This document shows, one piece after another, positions 34,193 through 42,515 of a stretch of 64,000 nt of DNA. The notes beneath the pieces are model-generated. The model made no database searches and had not been told where the DNA came from. It saw nothing but the letters and a program-made list of their open reading frames with translations. A program made the position numbers and the translations under genes. Numbering within the stretch: position 1 is the first letter of the stretch; every line of letters starts with the position of its first letter. This DNA comes from an uncultured Bacteroides sp. (GTDB lineage Bacteria > Bacteroidota > Bacteroidia > Bacteroidales > Bacteroidaceae), in NCBI GenBank assembly GCA_900546645.1, contig URDR01000004.1, positions 1 through 64,000 on the forward strand, read 5' to 3'.

Positions 34193-34485
34193 GCAAACTG
34201 AAATAATGCGCTAAAATAAGTTTCTCATATCTCTATTTTTTTTCTAAATTTGTAAGAGGAAAAGAGTTACTTGAAAAGTAATATAACGCAGACCACAGCA
34301 ATTGGGACGGTTGCCAAATCGTTACCCCAAAACAAGGTAATTCTTCTAACTCATTTAATTTCAAATAGCTATATTCCTTATACAGATTTACAGAAATTTA
34401 TTGGAACAGCATGACTGCGAGAGGAAGGTTTTTCTTTTTATAGATATTTCAATGAAAAAAAGAAGTGAAACTCGGCGGATATTTG
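34193..34485. other. Right edge of the island, no gene found
   Basis: About 290 bases without a credible reading frame. AT-rich flanks surround a more balanced stretch (about 34285-34345) that has no coding signal. I found no direct repeat matching the left edge near 21.2 kb by eye. Confidence 0.4.
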
Positions 34486-34493
34486 TATCTTTG
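34486..34493 (+). promoter_or_regulatory. -7 box of the MaoC-like gene
   Basis: TATCTTTG matches TAnnTTTG and lies 21 bases before ATG 34515. It excludes the in-frame starts further upstream. Confidence 0.6.
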
Positions 34494-34514
34494 TTTCAAT
34501 TTTATGCTTTAAAA

Positions 34515-34988
34515 ATGAAGAATATGGAGAAAGTGATTATTAATTCGTATGAAGATTTTGAAAAATTAGTAGGACAGCAGATTGGAGTTTCAGAATGGTT
34601 GGAAGTGCCTCAGGAACGCATCAATCAGTTTGCTGACGCTACATTAGATCATCAGTGGATTCATGTGGATGTGGAACGCGCGAAGGTGGAAAGTCCGTAT
34701 AAGAGTACGATTGTACATGGTTATCTGACGCTTTCATTGTTGCCTTATATGTGGGATCAGATTATCGAGGTGAATAACCTGAAAATGATGGTAAACTATG
34801 GTATGGACAAAATGAAGTTTGGTCAGGCTGTTTTGTCGGGTCAGCGTGTCCGTCTGGTTGCTGATTTACATTCACTGGTTAATCTGCGTGGGGTGGCAAA
34901 GGCTGAAATCAAATTTGCCATCGAAATAGAAGGGCAACGCAAGAAAGCACTTGAAGGTATTGCTACTTTCTTGTATTATTTTAATTGA
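34515..34988 (+). CDS. MaoC-like dehydratase
   Basis: The product is 157 residues with a hot-dog fold. DATLDHQWIHVDVERAKVES contains the catalytic Asp-x4-His pair and TIVHGYLTLSLLP is the family follow-on motif. It hydrates enoyl-CoA-type substrates. The start is MKNMEKV (MEKV at 34524 is equally possible). It is a single gene with its own promoter and terminator, and the first core gene right of the island. Confidence 0.9.
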   Translation: MKNMEKVIINSYEDFEKLVGQQIGVSEWLEVPQERINQFADATLDHQWIHVDVERAKVESPYKSTIVHGYLTLSLLPYMWDQIIEVNNLKMMVNYGMDKMKFGQAVLSGQRVRLVADLHSLVNLRGVAKAEIKFAIEIEGQRKKALEGIATFLYYFN

Positions 34989-35024
34989 GCAGATTAGGCT
35001 TCTGCTTTTAGTTGAAAATGTTTC

Positions 35025-35081
35025 AGGTGACGAGTTGACAAGGTTCTGAAATGCTTTGGTGTTTAAACCTCGTCACCTTTT
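35025..35081 (+). terminator. Terminator after the MaoC-like gene
   Basis: AGGTGACGAG (35025-35034) pairs with CTCGTCACCT (35069-35078) over a long loop, followed by TTTC. Confidence 0.7.
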
Positions 35082-35132
35082 CGTCTGGTATCTGAGTTTC
35101 GTTATCTTATTACTTCAAAACTTATATTTTAT

Positions 35133-35837
35133 ATGACACAACATCAGGCAGAGCAGCTGCGTGAATGGGCTAAGATGTATCATGTATCTTCGTTTATCAT
35201 CTCCGACCCGGTACAGTTTCCGCATCGCTATACCGATGTGTGTGACATAGAAATCAGTGGTTTGCTTACCGCTTTGCTGAGTTTTGGCAACCGTGTACAG
35301 ATTCTGAAAAAGGCAGAGGAGCTTGACCGCCGGATGAAACATGCTCCGTTGCGTTATGTTCTATCTGAAAAATGGAAGGTGGATTTTGGCGAAGATGACA
35401 AACGCAGTTTTTACCGTATGCTGAGCTTTTCGGATTTCCGCGGGTATTTTGAGAAGCTGCATGCGGTGTATGTACACGGAAAAACGCTGGAGGATGTTTT
35501 GCTGGATTATCAGGGAACTCCGATGCAGCGGCTGTGTGCGTTTATGGGAGTATCCGACCGCAGTCCGCAGAAAAAGCTGAATATGTTTTTAAGATGGATG
35601 GTCCGGAAAAACTCGGAGGTGGACTTCGGAATATGGACTCGGATGAGCGAGTCTGAACTGCTGATTCCTCTTGATACGCATGTATGCAGGGTGGCTTTTC
35701 AGCTGGGACTTACGGATAAGCCTTCGTTTTCACTTGCCAATGCTCGCCGGATAACTGATTCACTGGCGGAGTTGTTTCCCGGAGATCCTTGTATGGGTGA
35801 TTTTGCCTTGTTTGGCTATGGAGTGAATCATAAGTGA
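35133..35837 (+). CDS. TIGR02757 family protein
   Basis: The product is 234 residues, matching the TIGR02757/DUF2400 family over its full length (LLTALLSFGNRVQILKKAEE, NMFLRWMVRKNSEVDFGIW, PLDTHVCRVAFQLGL). The LDTHVCR segment resembles a helix-hairpin-helix DNA-glycosylase-like site, so a DNA role is possible but unproven. Soluble, no signal peptide. Single gene. Confidence 0.9.
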   Translation: MTQHQAEQLREWAKMYHVSSFIISDPVQFPHRYTDVCDIEISGLLTALLSFGNRVQILKKAEELDRRMKHAPLRYVLSEKWKVDFGEDDKRSFYRMLSFSDFRGYFEKLHAVYVHGKTLEDVLLDYQGTPMQRLCAFMGVSDRSPQKKLNMFLRWMVRKNSEVDFGIWTRMSESELLIPLDTHVCRVAFQLGLTDKPSFSLANARRITDSLAELFPGDPCMGDFALFGYGVNHK

Positions 35838-35876
35838 GGCTTCATGATTCACTCTTAAAGGAAGTGGGCTATGGTT

Positions 35877-36446
35877 TTAAAACTGCATGGATGCGTAGAA
35901 ACCGCAATGACCGTCGCCGGCTACGGGACTTAGGGTCAGATTGTGTTTCTTGGCAAACGGACGGGTGAATATATATGAACTTCCGATACCGATGGCGGCT
36001 CCGGCTGCTACATCCCACCAATCGTGTTTCTTGCCATATACACGGCTCCATCCCACATAGCTTGAAACGACGTATGCCGGTATGCCCCATTTCCATCCAT
36101 AACGGCGCTGTATAAATGAAGCGGCGGTAAATGATACAGAGGTATGCATAGAGGGAAAGGAATGCCGGTCGCTATGGTCGGGGCGGTCTTTCTTTACAAT
36201 GTATTTGAGTGCATAGGTTACACCGAGGGTAGTAGCTCCTGCGAAAACCCCTTGTTTAAGTCCTTGCCAGTCTTTATTGATTAATATGGCGGTCAGTCCA
36301 GCCACGGGGAGCAGAATGGCCCCTACATCGCCGGAAGTACGGACGGCTTTGCGGCTTCCTGTCACCTCTATCTGTTGGGCATTCAGGGAAAGACTGAGGC
36401 AGGAAAGGGTGAGCAGTAAGATGATTGGTTTCATGTTCGTTTTCAA
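35877..36446 (-). CDS. PAP2-family lipid phosphatase
   Basis: The product is 189 residues with a signal peptide (to about LNAQ, residue 24). The three acid-phosphatase motifs are present: KYIVKKDRPD (KxxxxxxRP), PSMHTS and SRVYGKKHDWWD (SRxxxxxHxxxD). It dephosphorylates lipid phosphates such as undecaprenyl diphosphate or phosphatidic acid at the membrane. It overlaps dgkA by four bases, forming a lipid-phosphate unit. Confidence 0.92.
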   Translation of the reverse strand: MKTNMKPIILLLTLSCLSLSLNAQQIEVTGSRKAVRTSGDVGAILLPVAGLTAILINKDWQGLKQGVFAGATTLGVTYALKYIVKKDRPDHSDRHSFPSMHTSVSFTAASFIQRRYGWKWGIPAYVVSSYVGWSRVYGKKHDWWDVAAGAAIGIGSSYIFTRPFAKKHNLTLSPVAGDGHCGFYASMQF

Positions 36447-36811
36447 AATAGTTTAGGAGTAAAAATAATCAGTCCGACGATGGCGGCAGCAATAGCTAAA
36501 ATCAATACGGCTCCTGCTGCCAGATCTTTTGTGCGTTTGATGGCTTCGTTATATCCCGGTGATACGAGGTCGGCAAGTGCCTCGATGGAGGAGTTGACGG
36601 CTTCGGCTGCCAGCACCACACCTATGGTTATGGTAATGGCTATCCATTCGGTGGCAGTGAGACCTACGATGTATCCTGCAGTGATGACACAAACAGCGGC
36701 AAAGCAATGAATCCATGCGTTATGTTCACGGGTAATCAGTAAACGTATGCCATTGAAGGCAAAACGAAAGCTTTTCAGTCGTTTCCGGAGAGTGAATCCA
36801 TCGTTTTTCAT
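36443..36811 (-). CDS. dgkA: Diacylglycerol/undecaprenol kinase DgkA
   Basis: The product is 122 residues with an N-terminal amphipathic part and three membrane helices. EAVNSSIEALADLVSP is the family catalytic motif, and an AAGAVL-type helix follows. It phosphorylates diacylglycerol or undecaprenol in the inner membrane. It lies four bases from exonuclease III and overlaps the PAP2 gene, so a lipid kinase and phosphatase are made together. Confidence 0.93.
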   Translation of the reverse strand: MKNDGFTLRKRLKSFRFAFNGIRLLITREHNAWIHCFAAVCVITAGYIVGLTATEWIAITITIGVVLAAEAVNSSIEALADLVSPGYNEAIKRTKDLAAGAVLILAIAAAIVGLIIFTPKLF

Positions 36812-36815
36812 CGGC

Positions 36816-37574
36816 TTACCAGTTTAGGGTGACTTCGACAGGGCAGTGGTCGGAGCCAAAGATGTCGGTGTGGATTTTGGCTCCTTCGAGCTGGTTGCTT
36901 AAGCGTGACGAAGCAAGGAAGTAGTCGATACGCCACCCTGCGTTTTTCTCACGAGCTTTAAAGCGGTAAGACCACCACGAATAGATGTTTGCCTGATCAG
37001 GATAGAAGTGGCGGAATGTATCGATAAATCCGGCATCGAGCAGGAGCTGGAATTTCTCGCGTTCTTGATCGGTAAATCCGGCATTCATGCGGTTGGTCTT
37101 TGGATTTTTCAAGTCGATTTCTTTATGAGCTACGTTTAAGTCGCCGCATACCAGTACCGGCTTTTTCTCATCCAGCCGCTGCAGATAGGCGCGGAAGTCA
37201 TCATCCCAGGTCATGCGGTAATCCAGACGCTTCAGTCCGTCTTGTGAATTGGGGGTATATACGGTAACGAGATAGAAGTTTTCCATTTCGAGTGTGATGA
37301 CGCGTCCTTCATGGTCGTGTTCATCAATTCCTAATCCATAAGTTACTCCCAGTGGCTGATGGCGGGTGAAGATGGCAGTTCCTGAATAACCTTTCTTTTC
37401 GGCATAGTTCCAATAAGACGTGTATCCGTCGAAGGATAAGTCAAGCTGTCCGGCTTGCATCTTGGTTTCTTGCAGACAGAAGAAGTCGGCATCGAGTGCC
37501 TTGAATGCATCGCGGAATCCTTTGTCGCAGCATGCGCGTATTCCGTTTACGTTCCATGAAATCAGTTTGAGCAT
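36816..37574 (-). CDS. xth: Exodeoxyribonuclease III
   Basis: The product is 252 residues starting [34 protein letters not shown] and GSDHCPVEV hold the metal and catalytic residues of the ExoIII/APE1 family. It repairs abasic sites and degrades 3' ends. The start at 37572-37574 follows the family; the Lys-rich upstream extension is rejected. It is first of a run with dgkA and the PAP2 gene. Confidence 0.95.
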   Translation of the reverse strand: MLKLISWNVNGIRACCDKGFRDAFKALDADFFCLQETKMQAGQLDLSFDGYTSYWNYAEKKGYSGTAIFTRHQPLGVTYGLGIDEHDHEGRVITLEMENFYLVTVYTPNSQDGLKRLDYRMTWDDDFRAYLQRLDEKKPVLVCGDLNVAHKEIDLKNPKTNRMNAGFTDQEREKFQLLLDAGFIDTFRHFYPDQANIYSWWSYRFKAREKNAGWRIDYFLASSRLSNQLEGAKIHTDIFGSDHCPVEVTLNW

Positions 37575-37665
37575 ATGTTTTAGTTTTTTTAGTTTTTTAG
37601 TTTTTTGTTTCTGAGTTTCTGAGCTTTTCATCTCAAGCTCTGTTACCTTGCCACTTGAAGTCTTG

Positions 37666-38364
37666 TTACTTTTTCAAGTCGAAAAGATACGTCAGGCGTC
37701 CTCCTATATACGAATGTGCCGAGCGCGAAAAGAAATCTTTTTTGGTGCTGTTATAGAAGTCGCTCAACCCGAAATAGTATCGTCCTTCAAGTAGGAAGTG
37801 ACCGATACCGGTGCGTATTTCTACGCCTCCTCCGCCTACGATGCCATAATCAAATTTGTTATCGGCCAACTTACCATATTGTTCGGTGATGCCGTTCGGA
37901 CGCTGTTCGGGATGCCATGAGCTACTTTGGGCTTCTTTTTCTCCAATCAGGAAAGCAATTTGCGGACCCAGGTTAATGAAGAAACGTGCCCCATTACCCT
38001 GGTCTTTTCCGAAAGCCAGATGGGCGAGAAGAGGGATTTCAATATAACTCATCGTACGTTTGTAGGTGTCTCCACTCCCGTCTTCAATACGCTCTTTCCA
38101 GCCTCGCTGTGAGTAATTGATTTCAGCCTGGATACCGCAAATCATCTTGAAGTATTTTTCAGAGATATAGCGGGCGGTTAAACCTACTGAGGGACCGATG
38201 AGTTTGCCTTGCTTGATGCGTGGCTCAAAGCTGACATTGCTTAAGTTTACTCCTCCGTTGATACCGACGGCAAAGTTATGTCGCTCGTCTTGGAGCTGAG
38301 CTTTTATCGGCTGGGTACACAGGCATAGCAATGCTGCTGCGGCAATGATAGGATATTTTTTCAT
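37666..38364 (-). CDS. PorT-like outer-membrane beta-barrel protein
   Basis: The product is 232 residues with a signal peptide (to about PIKAQ). Beta strands such as [34 protein letters not shown] and [11 protein letters not shown], and a final [10 protein letters not shown] strand, fit the eight-stranded PorT/OmpW-like barrel group. Function unknown; such proteins are abundant in Bacteroidetes. It begins four bases after the stop of the LysM/PBP1 gene, so they share a transcript. Confidence 0.85.
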   Translation of the reverse strand: MKKYPIIAAAALLCLCTQPIKAQLQDERHNFAVGINGGVNLSNVSFEPRIKQGKLIGPSVGLTARYISEKYFKMICGIQAEINYSQRGWKERIEDGSGDTYKRTMSYIEIPLLAHLAFGKDQGNGARFFINLGPQIAFLIGEKEAQSSSWHPEQRPNGITEQYGKLADNKFDYGIVGGGGVEIRTGIGHFLLEGRYYFGLSDFYNSTKKDFFSRSAHSYIGGRLTYLFDLKK

Positions 38365-38368
38365 TTCG

Positions 38369-40147
38369 TTATTCGAAGTCGAGTTTTATGAGTTCAAAGT
38401 CTTTAGTGAGATGAACGAAAAATACTTTACGGTTAATGAACCCTCCCCAGTTGTTGACGCGCTCAAACTTGAATCCGGTCTGGATGGGGGTTACTTGCAC
38501 CCTGTTCAGGTTATTTTCCAGCTGGCTGCCTTCTTGTGCCAGCCCCTTCAGGAAGAAGTATCCGGTGTCGAATCCGAGCATGCCATATTTGGGGAATATG
38601 TTTGCCATGTCTTTGCTGTACCAACGGCGGTATTCCTGTGTGAAGCGTACGGCTGCCGGGAACAGGTTGTTGGTATAGAAAGAGGAATAGAAGTAAGTAT
38701 CCAGTTCGTAGAAGCTGGCCAGATAGTCTTGAGTATAGGTTTGCCATTCGGGGTAGCCGAACAGGTGAAGGTCGACATTCGGATAGCTCCGGCGAATCTG
38801 AGTAAGCTGAGGAATCAGGCGGGTCAGTGACAAGTCTTTTCCCGAGGTAGGGATAAAGATGTTTTCGCGTGTGGAGTCGATGGCTGCCAGGATTTTCAGC
38901 GTATCAGAGTTGCTGATATGTTTATAGGCTACCTGATTCGTTTTCAGTTCGTTTTTCATCCCTTTGATAAATTCGGCTTTCTCATTTTGTCCGGTACCGG
39001 CATCAAGGAACACGATATTTGCCTTGCTGAATTTGCGGAGGAAATGCTCATATACCTCGGAGTACAGATACGACTGGGGCGTATTGACCTGATAAATATA
39101 AGGGTTTTTAAATACCTGTTCCACTTCGGGCGAGAAGGGAACCACCACACGTGTCTGGTTTTTTTCAGCAAACTCAGCAAGTGTTTTTACATTAGCGGCA
39201 TGAGCCGGACCAAAGATGATATCCATATTCTTCATCTCTTCTTTGGCGAGGATAGACTGAGTTACGTCAGACTTTCCTTTCGTGTCGTACGTGTAGAGGT
39301 TGACTGAAACTCCTTGCCGTTTCAAGCTGTCGACAGCCATCAGAAATCCCTCGTAATATTCCACCATGCGCATTTGCTCATCCCGGTTTTTTCCTTCGGT
39401 AAACGGGAGCAATACGGCGGCTTTTATGTTTTGTATTTTCTTGAGCGACTGCTTGTTTTGGGCAAACAGCTCTTCATTTGACGGTATGCGTGCCGGAGTT
39501 TTCTCGGGTTCTTTAGCCGGTTGTTTGGAAGCCGGATAGGGGATGAACAAGAAACTTCCACGTTTCAGTTTTCCCTTCTTTAATTCGGGATTGGCAGCAA
39601 TGAGTTCTTCTTCACTGATGCCATACTGCCGGCTGATGCTGAAGATGGTTTCTTTCCGTTCCACTTTATGCATGTCACGCCAGTCTGTCTTTTTTCCAGA
39701 AGAGGTTTGAGCAGCTGTTTCTGATAAATTCTCTTTGGCAGGTTGAATGGCAGTCTGTGCCGGGATGGAAATGACTTGTCCTATCCGGAAATTGCTGGCG
39801 CTTAATCCGGGATTTGCCGTACAGATAGCTTGTACCGTTACGTTATATTTTAAGGTGAGCTGATATAAGGTTTCGCCTGCCTGAATGGTATGGAAGGTAG
39901 GTTTCCCCTGATTCGATCCGCTGTCGGCTTGAGGAATTTTCAATGATTCGCCTGCGCGGATCTGTTTTTCACAGCCGGGGTTCAGCCGTATAAGGTCTTC
40001 CATGGTAACGTTATACATGGTAGAAATGGAATAGAGGCTTTGCCCTTTTGTTACGGTATGCAGGAAATATCCGCTTTGTGCCTGTGCGGTGATGATGCTG
40101 CCAAAAGACAATGCCAGCGACAGGCAGATGGTATGAATAAGTTTCAT
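38369..40147 (-). CDS. LysM plus PBP1-fold periplasmic protein
   Basis: The product is 592 residues with a signal peptide (1-23). Three LysM domains (about 26-71, 84-131 and 160-206; for example YSISTMYNVTMEDLIRLNPG) are followed from about residue 235 by a type-I periplasmic-binding-protein domain (AAVLLPFTEGKNRDEQMRMV, DIIFGPAHAANVKTL). It likely binds peptidoglycan through LysM and may link cell-wall state to the PorT-like barrel gene downstream. Its promoter lies just after the lptF terminator. Confidence 0.9.
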   Translation of the reverse strand: MKLIHTICLSLALSFGSIITAQAQSGYFLHTVTKGQSLYSISTMYNVTMEDLIRLNPGCEKQIRAGESLKIPQADSGSNQGKPTFHTIQAGETLYQLTLKYNVTVQAICTANPGLSASNFRIGQVISIPAQTAIQPAKENLSETAAQTSSGKKTDWRDMHKVERKETIFSISRQYGISEEELIAANPELKKGKLKRGSFLFIPYPASKQPAKEPEKTPARIPSNEELFAQNKQSLKKIQNIKAAVLLPFTEGKNRDEQMRMVEYYEGFLMAVDSLKRQGVSVNLYTYDTKGKSDVTQSILAKEEMKNMDIIFGPAHAANVKTLAEFAEKNQTRVVVPFSPEVEQVFKNPYIYQVNTPQSYLYSEVYEHFLRKFSKANIVFLDAGTGQNEKAEFIKGMKNELKTNQVAYKHISNSDTLKILAAIDSTRENIFIPTSGKDLSLTRLIPQLTQIRRSYPNVDLHLFGYPEWQTYTQDYLASFYELDTYFYSSFYTNNLFPAAVRFTQEYRRWYSKDMANIFPKYGMLGFDTGYFFLKGLAQEGSQLENNLNRVQVTPIQTGFKFERVNNWGGFINRKVFFVHLTKDFELIKLDFE

Positions 40148-40174
40148 TTTTTTGTTTCGAATTTAGTTGAGAGG

Positions 40175-40182
40175 CAAAAGTA
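40175..40182 (-). promoter_or_regulatory. -7 box of the LysM/PBP1 gene
   Basis: Minus-strand TACTTTTG lies 28 bases before the gene and touches the T run of the lptF terminator. Confidence 0.6.
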
Positions 40183-40186
40183 CAAA

Positions 40187-40223
40187 AAAAGTTCCTTATC
40201 TCTGTGACTGATAAGGAACTTTT
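40187..40223 (-). terminator. Terminator of the lon-tgt-lptF operon
   Basis: A 14-bp perfect stem, AAAAGTTCCTTATC (40187-40200) with GATAAGGAACTTTT (40210-40223), is followed on the minus strand by TTTG. It lies 33 bases past the lptF stop. Confidence 0.88.
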
Positions 40224-40255
40224 TAGAAGAACGAGGGGTTCTGTATGCTTCTCTC

Positions 40256-41365
40256 TTATTTGGGAGCTTTCCGGTATAAGTAAACGGCAATGCCTAAATA
40301 GAGGATATTGGGTATCCATACAGCAAGATTCGGGTGCATATTCCCATTGATGGCAAAGGTAGATGAGATGGTCTGGAAAAGGATGTATGAAAAACTGAGT
40401 CCGATTCCGATACCCAAGTGGAGTCCCATTCCTCCTTTGCGCTTTTGGGAAGACAAGGATAGCCCGATAACCGTCAGGATGAACGCAGCAAACGACATGG
40501 CAATGCGGCGGTAATATTCCACTTCGAAGACCTTGATGTTTGCGAATCCGCGTTTTTTCTGCTTGTCGATGTATTCACGAAGCTGGCGGCTGGTCATGGT
40601 TTCCTGCTGTCCGCGCTTAATGAGGAAGTCTTGCGGTTCCATATTGATGGTAGAGTCGATACGTTCCCCTTTTGTGATGATTTCGCGCATGCCTTTCATT
40701 TCACGTATCATGTAGTCTTTGATAATCCACCGGTGTACGCCTGTGGTATCGTAGGTAATACGTCGTGCTGTCAAGTGAGAAACCAGCTGGTGGTTTTCAA
40801 ACTTGTCCAGTGAGAAGCGGTATCCGGTTTTATTGTAACCTTCGTAGCGTTCCATGTATGCCACTGTACCAGAATCGACTTCAAGCTGGATATTTCGTGC
40901 GTAATCAGATGAACGCTTGTTTTTGTAAATCCGTTCAAACTCAAGTCGGGTTACGCTTCCGGTAGGAATAATTTCAGTGCCCAGCACATAAGTCACCGCA
41001 GCGATGATGGCAGCCGAAATCATGTAAGGTACCATGAGCCGCTTAAAGCTCATTCCTGTAGAGAACATGGCGATAATCTCCGAATTTTCCGCTAACTTTG
41101 ACGTGAAGAAGATAACCGCGATAAACACAAACAAGGGACTGAACAGGTTGGTGTAATAGGGGATGAAGTTCAGGTAATAATCGAATGCGATGGCACTGAT
41201 AGGAGCTTTGTTTTTGATGAAATCATCAATGTTTTCATTGATGTCAAAAACTACGGCGATTGAAATAATCAGAGCTATGGCAAAGAAGTAGGTACCCAGG
41301 AACTTGACGATGATGTACCGGTCAAGCCTTTTCAGCCACTTTTTCTTAAAAAGGTTTTCCTTCAT
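40256..41365 (-). CDS. LptF/LptG-family permease
   Basis: The product is 369 residues: an N-terminal membrane segment (FLGTYFFAIALIISIAVVFD), a group of helices, a periplasmic jellyroll-like middle (about 165-260) and C-terminal helices. This is the plan of YjgP/YjgQ. It moves lipopolysaccharide out of the inner membrane with LptB. Whether it corresponds to F or G cannot be told. It follows tgt by 19 bases in the lon-tgt operon, an order common in Bacteroides. Confidence 0.9.
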   Translation of the reverse strand: MKENLFKKKWLKRLDRYIIVKFLGTYFFAIALIISIAVVFDINENIDDFIKNKAPISAIAFDYYLNFIPYYTNLFSPLFVFIAVIFFTSKLAENSEIIAMFSTGMSFKRLMVPYMISAAIIAAVTYVLGTEIIPTGSVTRLEFERIYKNKRSSDYARNIQLEVDSGTVAYMERYEGYNKTGYRFSLDKFENHQLVSHLTARRITYDTTGVHRWIIKDYMIREMKGMREIITKGERIDSTINMEPQDFLIKRGQQETMTSRQLREYIDKQKKRGFANIKVFEVEYYRRIAMSFAAFILTVIGLSLSSQKRKGGMGLHLGIGIGLSFSYILFQTISSTFAINGNMHPNLAVWIPNILYLGIAVYLYRKAPK

Positions 41366-41384
41366 GAGTGTTCAGATATTCTTT

Positions 41385-42515
41385 TTATAGTCTCGTAGAA
41401 AGACGTTTTACCATCATGGGTTTCCATATTGCAAAATCGCCGGCAATGATATGTTTGCGGGCTTCACCCACCAGCCAGAGGTAAAAGGCAAGGTTGTGGA
41501 TAGAGGCTATTTGCATGGCAAGGAGTTCTTGTGCGTGGAACAGATGACGCAGGTAAGCACGGCTATACATGGTATCCACGTAAGAGGCTCCGTCGGCTTC
41601 AATGGGGGCATAATCTTTTTCCCATTTTTTGTTTCGCATGTTCATGATACCGTCTTTCGTGAAAATCATGCCGTTTCGTCCGTTACGGGTAGGCATTACA
41701 CAGTCGAACATATCTACTCCGCGTTCTATTCCTTCAAGGATATTTACGGGAGTACCCACTCCCATGAGGTATCGGGGTTTATCCTTGGGAAGAATTTCAT
41801 TGACCACTTCAATCATTTCGTACATCTTCTCGGTAGGTTCTCCTACAGCAAGTCCTCCGATGGCATTGCCGTCGGCTCCCTTGGAGGCGATGTACTCGGC
41901 AGAGCGGCGTCGAAGATCGGGATAAACACAGCCTTGTACGATGGGGAAGAGCGACTGGTTATAGCCATATTTCGGTTCGGTTTCATTGAACCGGGTGATA
42001 CAGCGGTCTAGCCAGCGGTGGGTCAGTTCCATAGAGTTCTTGGCATAGTTATAATCGGAAGTTCCCGGAGCACATTCATCGAAAGCCATCATGATATCCG
42101 CTCCGATGGTACGCTCGATGTCCATGACACGCTCTGGAGTAAACAGATGCTTGGAGCCGTCGATGTGGGAGCGGAACTCTACGCCTTCCTCTCTCATCTT
42201 GCGTATGCCGGAAAGAGAAAATACTTGAAAGCCTCCGCTGTCGGTCAGCATAGGGCGGTCGAATCCGTTGAACTTATGCAATCCTCCGGCTCCTTCAATA
42301 ACATCCAGTCCTGGGCGCAGATAAAGATGATAGGTGTTTCCCAAGATAATCTGGGCTTTGATATCCTCTTTTATCTCATGCAGATGTACTCCTTTAACAG
42401 AACCCAATGTTCCTACGGGCATGAAAATCGGTGTTTCTATCTGTCCGTGGTCGGTGGTAATCAGACCCGCACGTGCATTGGAGCGCGGGTCTGTATATTG
42501 TAATTCAAATTTCAT
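41385..42515 (-). CDS. tgt: tRNA-guanine transglycosylase, zinc ligands missing
   Basis: The product is 376 residues. It exchanges guanine for a queuosine precursor at position 34 of tRNAs. TDSGGFQVFSL (catalytic Asp) and FDCVMPTRNGRNG (nucleophile Asp and RNA loop) are intact. At the zinc site, where E. coli Tgt has CxCxxC in ECDCYTCRNYSRAYL, this protein reads DGASYVDTMYSRAYL in ungapped alignment; only the later His of SIHNL remains. So it probably lacks zinc there. It overlaps lon by four bases. Confidence 0.94.
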   Translation of the reverse strand: MKFELQYTDPRSNARAGLITTDHGQIETPIFMPVGTLGSVKGVHLHEIKEDIKAQIILGNTYHLYLRPGLDVIEGAGGLHKFNGFDRPMLTDSGGFQVFSLSGIRKMREEGVEFRSHIDGSKHLFTPERVMDIERTIGADIMMAFDECAPGTSDYNYAKNSMELTHRWLDRCITRFNETEPKYGYNQSLFPIVQGCVYPDLRRRSAEYIASKGADGNAIGGLAVGEPTEKMYEMIEVVNEILPKDKPRYLMGVGTPVNILEGIERGVDMFDCVMPTRNGRNGMIFTKDGIMNMRNKKWEKDYAPIEADGASYVDTMYSRAYLRHLFHAQELLAMQIASIHNLAFYLWLVGEARKHIIAGDFAIWKPMMVKRLSTRL

